A stretch of 64,000 nt of DNA from Pseudomonas sp. gcc21. Its GTDB lineage: Bacteria; Pseudomonadota; Gammaproteobacteria; Pseudomonadales; Pseudomonadaceae. The stretch lies in assembly GCF_012844345.1 (NCBI RefSeq), contig NZ_CP051625.1:1612001-1676000 (forward strand). The letters are read 5' to 3'. Numbering within the stretch: position 1 is the stretch's first letter; every line of letters starts with the position of its first letter. Positions 26,175 to 34,969 of this stretch are shown here, in pieces. The notes beneath the pieces are model-generated. The model ran no database searches and was not told the origin of the DNA. It saw only the letters and a program-made list of their open reading frames with translations. The translations under genes were made by a program, and so were the position numbers.

Positions 26175-27626
26175 ATGTCTATCCGCCGTACCAAGATCGT
26201 CGCCACCCTGGGACCTGCCAGCAGCACAGCGCAGTGCATCGCTGCGCTGATCGATGCAGGGATGAACGTCGCACGTATGAACTTTTCCCACGGCACGGCA
26301 GACGAGCACCGCGAACGAGCGCGACTGGTACGCGAGATGGCTGCCAAGAAGGGGTTGCACGTTGCGCTGATGGGCGACCTGCAGGGCCCCAAGATCCGCA
26401 TTGCCCGTTTTGAGAACGGCAAGATTCAGCTCGCCATTGGCGATAAATTCCGTCTGAGTACGACCCACTCACTGGATGCCGGCAACGCCGAGGTCGTCGG
26501 CATCGACTACCCACAGCTGGTCGAGGACTGCCGTACGGGCGACGAACTGCTGCTGGATGACGGCCGCGTCGTGCTGCACGTCGATCAGGTCACCGCGGAG
26601 GAAGTCAGCTGCACCGTCACGGCAGGCGGCCCACTGTCCAATCACAAGGGTATCAACCGGCGCGGCGGCGGACTGTCCGCTGCGGCACTCACCGACAAGG
26701 ATCGCAATGACATCCTGCTCGCCTCCGAACTGGAGATGGAATATGTCGCTGTATCCTTTCCCCGCGACGCCGCGGATATGCACCTTGCACGTAGCCTGTT
26801 GAAAGACGCCGGCTCCCAGGCCTGGCTGATCGCCAAGATCGAACGCGCCGAAGCGGTGGCAGACGAAGCAGCGCTGGATGGCTTGATCGAAGCCAGTGAC
26901 GGCGTGATGGTCGCACGGGGCGATCTGGGCGTCGAAATCGGCGACGCTGAACTGGTTGGCATCCAGAAAACGATCATCAATCGCGCCCGTCGCCAGAACA
27001 AGGTGGTCATCACCGCCACCCAGATGATGGAATCGATGATCAGCAGCCCCCTGCCCACGCGTGCGGAAGTCTCGGATGTTGCCAACGCCGCGCTGGATTA
27101 CACCGACGCCGTAATGCTCTCTGCCGAATCGGCTGCTGGCAACTTCCCGATCGAAGCCGTTCAGGCCATGGCGCGCGTTTGCGTGGGTGCAGAGAAACAC
27201 CCGATCAGCCAGACATCCAGCCACCGTTTGCACCAGAGCTTTGAGCGTTGCGATGAAACCATTGCGCTGGCTGCTATGTATGCCGGCAACCACTTCCCGG
27301 GCGTTACCGCCATTATCAGTCTGACCGAAAGCGGCTATACCCCGTTGATCATGTCGCGTATCCGCTCTCACCTGCCGATTTTCGCGCTGTCGCCCAATAG
27401 CCAGACGCTGGGCAAGGTCGCCATGTTCCGAGGCGTGCAAAGCATCGAATTCGATCCTTCAGCGGTGGAAGCGAGGAAAGTCAATCAGGCGGCGGTGAAC
27501 AAACTGCTAGCGCTCGGTCATGTTCAGCAAGGCGACTGGGTGATCCTGACCAAGGGTGATGTGTACGACTCGCAAGGTGGCACCAACTCACTGAAACTGC
27601 TACATGTGGGTGAATCATTGGTGTAA
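26175..27626 (+). CDS. pyk: Pyruvate kinase (type II, PykA-like)
   Basis: 483 residues. It opens RRTKIVATLGPASS and carries the active-site blocks ARMNFSHG, MGDLQGPKIRI, the catalytic IAKIERAEAV and MVARGDLGVEIG, and TATQMMESMI. It makes pyruvate and ATP from phosphoenolpyruvate. The position beside Entner-Doudoroff genes fits a Pseudomonas-type carbon flow. A block of dispersed repeats begins 15 bases after its stop. Confidence 0.94.
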   Translation: MSIRRTKIVATLGPASSTAQCIAALIDAGMNVARMNFSHGTADEHRERARLVREMAAKKGLHVALMGDLQGPKIRIARFENGKIQLAIGDKFRLSTTHSLDAGNAEVVGIDYPQLVEDCRTGDELLLDDGRVVLHVDQVTAEEVSCTVTAGGPLSNHKGINRRGGGLSAAALTDKDRNDILLASELEMEYVAVSFPRDAADMHLARSLLKDAGSQAWLIAKIERAEAVADEAALDGLIEASDGVMVARGDLGVEIGDAELVGIQKTIINRARRQNKVVITATQMMESMISSPLPTRAEVSDVANAALDYTDAVMLSAESAAGNFPIEAVQAMARVCVGAEKHPISQTSSHRLHQSFERCDETIALAAMYAGNHFPGVTAIISLTESGYTPLIMSRIRSHLPIFALSPNSQTLGKVAMFRGVQSIEFDPSAVEARKVNQAAVNKLLALGHVQQGDWVILTKGDVYDSQGGTNSLKLLHVGESLV

Positions 27627-27640
27627 CGCTGGGCCGGAGC

Positions 27641-27754
27641 CAGCTTCCGCGAGCCGACAGCGCTGCGCCGACACGCTGCAAGTACGTCCCTGTAAGCTCG
27701 TCGATGACATCCATGTCATCGCACGGTCGGCTCAACTCTGTCGCCACGCTTCGC
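27641..27754 (+). repeat. Dispersed intergenic repeat module A, copy 1
   Basis: This 114-base stretch recurs at 53512-53625 with roughly 90% or higher identity by eye. It is rich in small hairpins: AGCCGAC near its start pairs with GTCGGCT (27725-27732 region), and GATGACATCCATGTCATC forms an 8-base-pair stem. It follows pyk directly and may serve as its transcript end. Confidence 0.85.
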
Positions 27755-27821
27755 ATGGACGTTGGCGTTGTCTGAGAGAAAGACCAAAGCAAAAACCAAA
27801 GCGGTTTTAAATCTCCACCTC

Positions 27822-27951
27822 ACGCCGATGCTCATCGAGCCCGCCGGCTATCAGGGTGGCGCAAGTGTCGAAAACAGGGATGTTTTCGTCAAGCCCCCAG
27901 GGATGGGTTCACGGCGTCTTGCGCAAGCCTGATAGCTGGTGGGCGACCTGC
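27822..27951 (+). repeat. Dispersed intergenic repeat module B, copy 1
   Basis: About 130 bases that recur twice more at 53318-53446 and 53680-53813. The core is GCAAGTG, then GAAAACAGGGATGTTTTC (a 6-base-pair hairpin), then a CAAGCCCCCAGGGA run and ACGGCGTCTTGCG. The outer GCAAG and CTTGC can also pair. It lies about 70 bases from module A. Confidence 0.85.
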
Positions 27952-27974
27952 ACCGGTTAGTCAGCAAAAAAGCG

Positions 27975-28010
27975 AATCCCCCCTAGCCCCCCTTTTTCAA
28001 AGTGGGGAAT
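27975..28010. repeat. C-rich palindromic motif
   Basis: A run of six C, TAG, six C, five T, CAAAG and GGGG. I recognise this kind of C6-TAA/TAG-C6-T5-CAAAG-G6 string as recurrent in intergenic DNA of many bacteria; its role is not known to me. The remainder of 27952-28105 holds nothing I can name. Confidence 0.45.
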
Positions 28011-28105
28011 GGACTGGTGTTGCGTATGGTCTGTGCGTAATCCAGCACATGGGCGATGCTTGTTGCGTGCTTTTAGACTCGGGTCCGGAATAAGCGAGCC
28101 AAACG

Positions 28106-28137
28106 AAAAAACCCCGAGACGCTTGCGCGCTCGGGGC
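28106..28137 (-). terminator. Intrinsic terminator of the fumarase gene
   Basis: On the minus strand CCCCGAG (28136-28130) pairs with CTCGGGG (28118-28112) and runs into six T, about 25 bases after the fumarase stop. Confidence 0.85.
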
Positions 28138-28162
28138 TTTCGGTAGCGCAAAGGAACCGGGC

Positions 28163-29683
28163 TTAGATTTCAACCGCCAGACTATCAGCGATTTTTTTCT
28201 GCCAGATTGCCGGTCCAGTGATGTGTACCGACTCACCATTGGTATCAACTGCTACGGTCACCGGCATGTCCTTGACCTCGAACTCGTAGATCGCCTCCAT
28301 GCCCATTTCCGGGAAGGCCAGTACTTCGGCTTTCTTGATCGCCTGGGCAACCAGATACGCTGCGCCACCGACCGCCATCAGATACACCGCCTTGTGATCC
28401 TTGATCGCTTCGATCGCAATCGGACCGCGTTCGGATTTACCGATCATACCCAGCAAGCCAGTCTGCTCAAGGATCTGGCGTGTGAACTTGTCCATGCGGG
28501 TAGCGGTAGTCGGGCCAGCCGGTCCGACCACTTCTTCGCGCACGGGATCAACCGGGCCGACGTAGTAGATGAAGCGCCCTTTCAGATCAACGGGCAGCTG
28601 CTCTCCGTTATTCAGCATTTCGACCATGCGCTTGTGCGCAGCGTCGCGGCCCGTGAGCATCTTGCCTGACAGCAGAACAGTTTCACCCGTCTTCCAGGTC
28701 AGCACGTCTTCCGGCGTCAGCGTGTCCAGATTGACCCGGCGCACGCCGGTACCGACTTCCCAGGTGATATCCGGATACGCATCCATCGGAGGCGGCGTCA
28801 GCTCGGCCGCACCGCTGCCATCCAGCACGAAGTGCGCGTGACGGGTCGCTGCGCAGTTCGGGATCATGCACACCGGCAAGCTCGCAGCGTGGGTCGGGTA
28901 ATCCATGATCTTGATGTCGAGAACGGTAGTCAGACCACCGAGGCCCTGTGCGCCAATACCAAGCGCGTTGACCTTGTCCATGATTTCCAGGCGAAGTTCT
29001 TCGACCCGGTTCTGCGGACCGCGGGCACGCAGTTCATGGATATCGATCGGATCCATCAGCGATTCCTTGGCCATCACCGCAGCCTTTTCTGCGGTTCCGC
29101 CAATACCGATGCCGAGCATGCCGGGCGGACACCAGCCTGCGCCCATGGTCGGAACGGTTTTCACTACCCAATCGACGATGGAGTCGGACGGGTTGAGCAT
29201 GACCATCTTCGACTTGTTTTCCGAGCCGCCGCCCTTGGCCGCAACGTGGAATTCAACTGTGTCGCCGGGCACCATCTGGTAATGGATTACCGCAGGCGTG
29301 TTGTCGCGGGTGTTGGTGCGCTTGCCGGCAGGATCAGCCAGAATCGAAGCACGCAGCACGTTCTCGGGCAGATTGTAGGCTTGACGCACGCCCTCGTTGA
29401 TCATGTCATCGAGGCTCATGGTGGCGCCGTCCCATCGCACATTCATGCCGATCTTGACGAAGACCGTAACGATGCCGGTGTCCTGACAGATGGGGCGGTG
29501 GCCCGTGGCGCACATACGGGAATTGATCAGGATCTGAGCCATGGCGTCGCGTGCGGCCGGGGACTCCTCCCGCAGATAGGCCTCATGCACGGCCTGGATG
29601 AAATCCACAGGATGGTAGTAAGAAATGTACTGCAGCGCGTCAGCCACGCTTTGAATCAAATCATCTTGCTTGATTATGGCCAT
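28163..29683 (-). CDS. Class I (Fe-S) fumarate hydratase
   Basis: 506 residues from the ATG at 29683 (GAGGAG upstream); a longer in-frame reading lacks family similarity. Fe-S ligand regions are CQDTGIVTVF, GWCPPGMLGIGIGG and MIPNCAATRHAHF, and VGPAGPTTATRMDKF and MIGKSERGP belong to the C-terminal domain. It is a single-chain FumA/FumB-type enzyme that hydrates fumarate to malate and is oxygen- and iron-sensitive. It is divergent from sadC, as in P. aeruginosa. Confidence 0.94.
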   Translation of the reverse strand: MAIIKQDDLIQSVADALQYISYYHPVDFIQAVHEAYLREESPAARDAMAQILINSRMCATGHRPICQDTGIVTVFVKIGMNVRWDGATMSLDDMINEGVRQAYNLPENVLRASILADPAGKRTNTRDNTPAVIHYQMVPGDTVEFHVAAKGGGSENKSKMVMLNPSDSIVDWVVKTVPTMGAGWCPPGMLGIGIGGTAEKAAVMAKESLMDPIDIHELRARGPQNRVEELRLEIMDKVNALGIGAQGLGGLTTVLDIKIMDYPTHAASLPVCMIPNCAATRHAHFVLDGSGAAELTPPPMDAYPDITWEVGTGVRRVNLDTLTPEDVLTWKTGETVLLSGKMLTGRDAAHKRMVEMLNNGEQLPVDLKGRFIYYVGPVDPVREEVVGPAGPTTATRMDKFTRQILEQTGLLGMIGKSERGPIAIEAIKDHKAVYLMAVGGAAYLVAQAIKKAEVLAFPEMGMEAIYEFEVKDMPVTVAVDTNGESVHITGPAIWQKKIADSLAVEI

Positions 29684-29876
29684 GCTCGGACAGGCTCCTC
29701 TATTGGCTGCTGGCTCGCGCTGACCTGCAAGGAAGAGGACAGAACTGCCAGGTTCACGGACAAAGCGACGGCTGGGCCGGAGGCCCTTGCCAGAAAAGAG
29801 GCACGCAGTATACCTGAGCAACGCCTCTGCGGCAGAGGGTGTTGCGCCAGTTGGCCTGCGAATGAGACAAAAGGCT

Positions 29877-29904
29877 TTGCAAAACAGCTACGCAGCGCTA
29901 AATT
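29877..29904 (+). promoter_or_regulatory. Possible promoter of the sadC operon
   Basis: TTGCAA (29877-29882) and TAAATT (29899-29904) with a 16-base spacer, 40 bases before the GTG start of the diguanylate cyclase. Confidence 0.35.
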
Positions 29905-29943
29905 GACGTCAAATCGCCATCATACAAAAAGGACAGGCGCAAC

Positions 29944-31074
29944 GTGACCGGAAAGGATTCCAACGTCAGTGAAGCGAAAGCTTTGGCGCTGCGCCTGCAG
30001 CGCTTATATCTCGCTCAGAGCAACTACTTTATTGGCTACGTACTGATCGCCGTCGCCTGGCTATCCGGTGAGTACGTTGGCAACACCCTGACATTCATCA
30101 GCCATTTCGTATTGGGCATAGTGACGCAATTCGGTTTTTGGCTGGCTTTTAAAAGCGGTTTCAACAAGCGCTTCACCGATCCCAGTCTCACCAATATACA
30201 GATCGTCACCGGGACGCTGCTTGTCACTTATCTGATAATTTTTCTCGGTGACCTGCGCGGCAGTATGTTGCTGTTGTACCCGATGGGCGTGATATTCGGT
30301 GTGTTCGGGCTGAGTATGCGTGCTTACGTGCTCCACTCCGTTTTAGCCCTGGGCGGCTATTCCGTCGTCCTTGCTTTCGAATTTTATTTCGACCTGTCGC
30401 AGCGCGACCCTACGGTCCAACTGATGGAATGGTTCGCATTGTCGTGCTTCCTGAGCTGGTTATGCGTCGTTGCAAGCTACGTTCGCAAGCTGAGAGAAGA
30501 GCTACAACAACGCCACAGCACGCTAAAGAGTCATCAGGAAACTCTCAAGGGGATGATGGGTCAACTTCAGGATCTGGCCGCTACTGACAGCCTGACCGGT
30601 CTGGCCAATCGGCGCCATTTCATCGACGAGTCCCGCCGACGTATTCAGCTGCTGGGGCCCGGAAAAACGCTGGGGATAGCTCTGGTGGACCTGGACCATT
30701 TCAAGTTGATCAATGACAACTACGGCCATGCTGCAGGGGACGAAGTGTTGCAAGGCTTTGCCCGGGTAGCCGCGGAAAACCTGCGCGGCGGGGATCTGGT
30801 CGCCCGGTTCGGAGGCGAGGAATTCATTCTGCTTCTGAACAACAGCGACATGGTCAGCCTGCAGCACTGCCTGAACCGCATCCGCAATGCCTTCTCCCAA
30901 ACCCAATTCACGTGTTTGCCCGAAGGCACATTCTGCACACTATCGGCCGGTTTGACCTTGGTCTACCCCGGCGATGAGCTGGATGCCTGCATAAGCGACG
31001 CAGACCATGCGCTGTACCGCGCCAAAAATAGCGGCCGCAACCGCTGCGAAGTATTCGAACCGGCCCATGCCTGA
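29944..31074 (+). CDS. sadC: Membrane diguanylate cyclase, SadC orthologue
   Basis: 376 residues from a GTG start with AAAGGACA upstream. About six transmembrane helices fill residues 25-180, followed by a coiled linker and a GGDEF domain. The active site is GGEEF (290-294) and an inhibitory I-site RGGD lies at 281-284, so it should make c-di-GMP with product inhibition. The neighbours (fumarase, ferredoxin reductase, enoyl-CoA hydratase) match the P. aeruginosa PA4330-PA4333 locus, which supports the SadC identity. It appears shorter than the P. aeruginosa protein. SadC promotes surface attachment by raising c-di-GMP. Confidence 0.82.
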   Translation: MTGKDSNVSEAKALALRLQRLYLAQSNYFIGYVLIAVAWLSGEYVGNTLTFISHFVLGIVTQFGFWLAFKSGFNKRFTDPSLTNIQIVTGTLLVTYLIIFLGDLRGSMLLLYPMGVIFGVFGLSMRAYVLHSVLALGGYSVVLAFEFYFDLSQRDPTVQLMEWFALSCFLSWLCVVASYVRKLREELQQRHSTLKSHQETLKGMMGQLQDLAATDSLTGLANRRHFIDESRRRIQLLGPGKTLGIALVDLDHFKLINDNYGHAAGDEVLQGFARVAAENLRGGDLVARFGGEEFILLLNNSDMVSLQHCLNRIRNAFSQTQFTCLPEGTFCTLSAGLTLVYPGDELDACISDADHALYRAKNSGRNRCEVFEPAHA

Positions 31075-31993
31075 GCTGCGACTGGGCAACCTGACCCTGC
31101 ATGCACATCATGGTAAAAACCTGCTCGACACGCTGCTTGCCCAAGGCCAGAGCGTCCCGTGGTCGTGCCGCGGTGGATACTGTCATACCTGCCTGATTCA
31201 GGCCCAACCAGGTCAGGCGCCTGCTGAAGCGTGCCACATGCTGACAACCGAACAACGCGAGGCAGGCTGGCTGCTTAGCTGTCAGTGCCCGGTAGTGCAG
31301 GATATGGACCTGCGATTGCACGACCCTGCACGCGATGACCTCAGCGCCGAGGTAGTTTCCGTCACGCCCGTTGATAACGTTGTGATACTTCGCCTCCGTC
31401 CGGAACGTCCCCTGAGGTTCCTGCCAGGTCAACATCTCGCCCTCTGGCTTGATTCGCAGCTCGGACGGCCCTACTCAATTGCCAGCCTGCCAGGCGAGCC
31501 CTGGTTGGAGTTCCATATCCGGCGGCATGCCTCCGGTGCATTCAGTCGCGCCGCAGCGGACCTCAGCGCAGGCGACAAGCTGTTCCTCGGATCGCCAACC
31601 GGCGCATTGCAGTACGATCCGGACTGGCAGGATCGCCCCCTTCTGTTGCTGGCTGCAGGCACCGGACTGGCTCCACTGCAGGCCATTCTGCGGCATGCGC
31701 TGGAATCCGGGCATGAAGCGCCGATTGAACTCTGGCACTGGTCGACAAGTGATTGCTATCTGGAGAACCGTCTCGGAGAACTTGCCGATCAACATTCTCA
31801 ATTGACCGTCAAACTCCAGCGCCGGTCCACCCTGGCCGACGATATCAGACAGCTGCGTATTGCCTCGCGCAGGACCATGGCGCTAATCTGCGGCGACCCG
31901 GGTTTTGTCGAGCATCTGCGTAAGCCGCTGTTTTTCGCCGGATTGCCCGGCCGACAGGTGCTAGACGAAGCCTTTCACAGTCGCCCTCAATAA
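31067..31993 (+). CDS. 2Fe-2S ferredoxin / NAD(P)H reductase fusion
   Basis: 308 residues; its ATG lies inside the end of sadC (8-base overlap), so it is co-translated. The N-terminal 2Fe-2S ferredoxin domain has CRGGYCHTC with a distal cysteine in LLSCQCP. The reductase part has FAD-binding RPYSIAS, NAD(P)-binding LLLAAGTGLAPL and the C-terminal CGDPGFVEHL. It resembles electron-transfer components of oxygenases and the AscD/VanB type of reductase. The physiological partner is unknown; the pairing with sadC is conserved in P. aeruginosa. Confidence 0.9.
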   Translation: MPELRLGNLTLHAHHGKNLLDTLLAQGQSVPWSCRGGYCHTCLIQAQPGQAPAEACHMLTTEQREAGWLLSCQCPVVQDMDLRLHDPARDDLSAEVVSVTPVDNVVILRLRPERPLRFLPGQHLALWLDSQLGRPYSIASLPGEPWLEFHIRRHASGAFSRAAADLSAGDKLFLGSPTGALQYDPDWQDRPLLLLAAGTGLAPLQAILRHALESGHEAPIELWHWSTSDCYLENRLGELADQHSQLTVKLQRRSTLADDIRQLRIASRRTMALICGDPGFVEHLRKPLFFAGLPGRQVLDEAFHSRPQ

Positions 31994-32010
31994 CAAGCCA
32001 AGGAGCCAAT

Positions 32011-32781
32011 GTGACTGACCAGCTGCTCATCGACCATAGTGATGCGGTACTGACCATCACCATGAACCGTCCGGAAAAGAAGAACGCTCTCAGCCGTGAA
32101 ATGTATGCCGGTATGGCCGAGGCCATTCGCGCAGCTCAGGATGACAGCAGCTTGCGTGCCGTGATCATTCAGGGCAGCGAAGAATGCTTCACCAGCGGCA
32201 ACGACATCAGTGACTTCGTAAACGTCGCGCCCGGAGGCAAAGGCAGCCCGGTGTACGACTTTCTCAAAACCATCTGCAACGCGGACAAGCCGTTGATCGC
32301 TGCAGTGAACGGTCCCGCCGTCGGCATCGGCACGACCATGTTGCTGCACTGCGACATGGTCTACGTCGCTGACGACGCGATGCTGACCATGCCCTTCGTT
32401 AATCTGGGACTCTGCCCGGAGGCGGCCTCCAGCTTTCTTCTTCCGCGCTTGATCGGACACCTGCGCGCCGCCGAAATGCTGCTTCTCGGGCAGGCAATCA
32501 CTGGCCAACGCGCCGCTGATATGGGCCTGGCAAACTATGCATTCGGCACCGGCGCAGACGTAATGGACGCAGCCCGCACGGCCGCATTGCGCATCGCCGA
32601 GCTGCCGCCCGGGTCGGTACGTTTGACGAAACAGCTGATCAAGCAGGGCGTCAGGGAGACTGCCTGTGAAATCATGGACAAGGAAGGTGAACATTTCGCC
32701 AGCCTTCTTCAGGGTCCGGAAGCCAGGGAAGCGCTGTCGGCCTTTCTCGAGAAGCGCAAGCCGACCTATCCGGTTGCCTAG
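32011..32781 (+). CDS. Enoyl-CoA hydratase/isomerase family protein
   Basis: 256 residues from GTG after AAGGAG. Crotonase motifs are MNRPEKKNALSREM, the oxyanion segment FTSGNDISDFV, and NGPAVGIGTTMLLHCDMVYV. The catalytic-position residues in MPFVNLGLCPEAAS include Glu. It hydrates or isomerises enoyl-CoA esters; the substrate cannot be set from sequence. It follows the ferredoxin reductase by 17 bases and is last in the sadC operon. Confidence 0.9.
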   Translation: MTDQLLIDHSDAVLTITMNRPEKKNALSREMYAGMAEAIRAAQDDSSLRAVIIQGSEECFTSGNDISDFVNVAPGGKGSPVYDFLKTICNADKPLIAAVNGPAVGIGTTMLLHCDMVYVADDAMLTMPFVNLGLCPEAASSFLLPRLIGHLRAAEMLLLGQAITGQRAADMGLANYAFGTGADVMDAARTAALRIAELPPGSVRLTKQLIKQGVRETACEIMDKEGEHFASLLQGPEAREALSAFLEKRKPTYPVA

Positions 32782-32821
32782 CCTGGTATCCCCGGCCGCC
32801 CGTTCCGGCGGGCCGCCTTGA

Positions 32822-33979
32822 TCAGCCTTTGATGCTGAACCAGAGCATGATCGCGCGATTGATTGATCCCCAGAGAAAGATCTTGAGCCTGTGCAATCGA
32901 GGCAGAGTGCGCCATTGCTCCCGCGTCCATTCGCGGCTCATGCCAAAATCCGTCTCGAAGCTTTGCGTGATCGCCCGGTTCAGCCCTGTATCGACCAGAT
33001 TGAGGTTAGCCTCAAGGTTCCAGTGCAACGTCCAGTGATCGAAGTTGCATGAGCCAAGGCTGGCCCAGTCATCCACCAGCACGGTTTTCAGATGCAGGAA
33101 GCGTGGCTGGTACTCATAAATGCGAATGCCTGACTTGAGCAGTTTCTGGTAATACCGTTGTCCTGCATAACGTATCGCCGGGTGGTCGTGAATACGACCG
33201 CTCAGCAACAGGCGCACGTCCACACCGCGGCGAGCCGCGCGCATCAGTGCCCGTCGAATTTTCCAGCTCGGCAGAAAGTAAGGGGTCGCCAGCCAGATGA
33301 CTCTGCGCGAGCGGGAAATGGTCGCAAACAGCGCCTGTACCGTCTCGCGATGCTCCTGCGAGTCGGTGTATGACAACCTGGCATAACCATCACCCGACGG
33401 CGGCGATGGCGGCACCGATACCCGTTGTCGACGCGGCGGCAACAGCCTCAGACGCTTGCCGGACGCGGCCCACTGCCGCTCAAACAGGTCCAGACAATCA
33501 GCCACCACCGGACCGCGCACCAGCAACATCTGCTCATGCCATTGGGAGTAGCCCTTCTCGCCAGGTTGACAGAATTCGTCGGTGAACCCGGTTCCACCGA
33601 TGAATAGCTGCTGCTCGTCGATTATCAGCAGCTTGCGGTGGTCGCGGTGGAAATTACCCTTGCCGCCAAACAGACTGATCGGGTTGTAGAAGCGCAGCGC
33701 AACGCCGCCAGCCAGCAGCCGTTCACGGTCATCGTCACACATGCCGTGGCTACCCAGCCCATCAAGCAGACACCGCACTTTAACGCCGCGCGCCACCGCA
33801 TCAATCAGGACCTCGTTCACACGGCTGCTGCTCTCACCCGAACTGACCAGATACAGTTCAATATCAATGGCGTACTGAGCGCGCTGCATGGCTCCGATGA
33901 TGCGTGGAAAAAACACCTCGCCATCTATCAGCAACTCGAACTGGTTGTTCTGCCTCCAGGGGTAAATCGGTGCGGGCAT
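32822..33979 (-). CDS. Phospholipase D / cardiolipin synthase-like protein
   Basis: 385 residues from the ATG after AAGGAG. Two HKD motifs are intact: HRKLLIID near residue 115 and HLKTVLVD near residue 305, the second followed by LGSCNFD. The two-domain layout without N-terminal membrane helices resembles ClsB/YbhO. It probably transfers phosphatidyl groups to make cardiolipin or a related lipid at the membrane; the C-terminus is hydrophobic (IFLWGSINRAIMLWFSI). Confidence 0.88.
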   Translation of the reverse strand: MPAPIYPWRQNNQFELLIDGEVFFPRIIGAMQRAQYAIDIELYLVSSGESSSRVNEVLIDAVARGVKVRCLLDGLGSHGMCDDDRERLLAGGVALRFYNPISLFGGKGNFHRDHRKLLIIDEQQLFIGGTGFTDEFCQPGEKGYSQWHEQMLLVRGPVVADCLDLFERQWAASGKRLRLLPPRRQRVSVPPSPPSGDGYARLSYTDSQEHRETVQALFATISRSRRVIWLATPYFLPSWKIRRALMRAARRGVDVRLLLSGRIHDHPAIRYAGQRYYQKLLKSGIRIYEYQPRFLHLKTVLVDDWASLGSCNFDHWTLHWNLEANLNLVDTGLNRAITQSFETDFGMSREWTREQWRTLPRLHRLKIFLWGSINRAIMLWFSIKG

Positions 33980-33995
33980 GGTGCTCCTTGGGCTT

Positions 33996-34072
33996 GGCCT
34001 GTTCCCATTCCGGGTGAGCCGCGCTGTCAACTCAACGGGCCTCCATCGCGACCACGATGAACGGGAACAGGC
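33996..34072. repeat. Palindromic element related to the 63.5-kb element
   Basis: Eleven-base perfect inverted repeats, GGCCTGTTCCC (33996-34006) and GGGAACAGGCC (34062-34072), flank a 55-base core. Within the core, 34033-34060 read on the minus strand matches 63518-63545 at 26 of 28 positions (GTGGTCGCGA, then GGAGGCCCGTT). It lies between the phospholipase D start and the MBL gene stop. Confidence 0.75.
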
Positions 34073-34077
34073 CCTTC

Positions 34078-34851
34078 CTACGGGACGCGGTAGTCATCCT
34101 GTTCGAGCAGGTCCAGGCCACACTGCAATTGACTGACCCAATCGAGAAAGGTGTTGATCATAGCAGGTCCGACAAAGGGTCGGCCGTGCTGCGGAACGAT
34201 CATGTCAGGCTTCAGCGAGCGAATCATATTGGCCCACAAACGGCACGCCTTGTTGCCAGCCATATACCGCCGGTGGAAACCTTCCATGCTGGGAACATGC
34301 TCGTGGAAGTCGGTTACCGGCTCGGCATCATCGACCATCGAAGCGCCCATATCGCCGGAAAAAAGTATCCTGCTGACCGGATCGAAGAATTGCAGATTTC
34401 CCACCGAGTGCAGAAAATGCGCCGGCAACGCCTTGATTTCAGTTCTGCCGAGCGGAACGTTCTGCCCTCTGTCAGGCACCGCAATCATCCGTTCGGTAGT
34501 GCTCATTCCCTTGCTTTTGCTGAGATATCCCGCCGACAGATGGGGCAGGAATCGCGCCCACAATTTCGAACACACGACCTTGCAGCCGGTATGCAGGAAC
34601 CACTTGTCCAGCGAAGCGATGATGTCCGGGTCCTGATGGGAGGCGAACACATAGGTCAGGTCGGCAATGGCGATGTGCTCGCTCACTGCCAGGGCGAGGG
34701 GCATATAGGTCAGGTCGCCGCCCGGGTCGAGCAGCGCATGCTGGTCATGATCGATGATCAGAAACTGATTGGACTGGACGCCGTCGCCCGTTACCAACTG
34801 ATCAAAACACAACACTTTATGAGGTCCATTATCGAACAGCACTCTGGCCAT
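34078..34851 (-). CDS. ODP-type metallo-beta-lactamase-fold protein
   Basis: 257 residues. It follows the oxygen-binding di-iron (ODP) branch of the MBL fold, as in flavodiiron proteins: LLDPGGDLTYM, the metal motif SHQDPDII (in place of HxExD), AHFLHSVGN, LFSGDMGASM and VPQHGRPF. No flavodoxin or rubredoxin domain follows, so it is a stand-alone ODP. Such proteins sense or reduce oxygen or NO, or act as signalling modules. GGAGAGAAGGG precedes the ATG. Metal site residues differ slightly from the classic motif, so activity is not certain. Confidence 0.8.
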   Translation of the reverse strand: MARVLFDNGPHKVLCFDQLVTGDGVQSNQFLIIDHDQHALLDPGGDLTYMPLALAVSEHIAIADLTYVFASHQDPDIIASLDKWFLHTGCKVVCSKLWARFLPHLSAGYLSKSKGMSTTERMIAVPDRGQNVPLGRTEIKALPAHFLHSVGNLQFFDPVSRILFSGDMGASMVDDAEPVTDFHEHVPSMEGFHRRYMAGNKACRLWANMIRSLKPDMIVPQHGRPFVGPAMINTFLDWVSQLQCGLDLLEQDDYRVP

Positions 34852-34969
34852 AGCCTTCCCTTCTCTCCGGTTGAATACGCTTTACGCACGGCAAATCGGT
34901 TGTCACCGTGGCGGCGGAACTCGTTATAGAGCAAACCGGGGAAAGGCATGCTGACCTGCATCAACGGGC

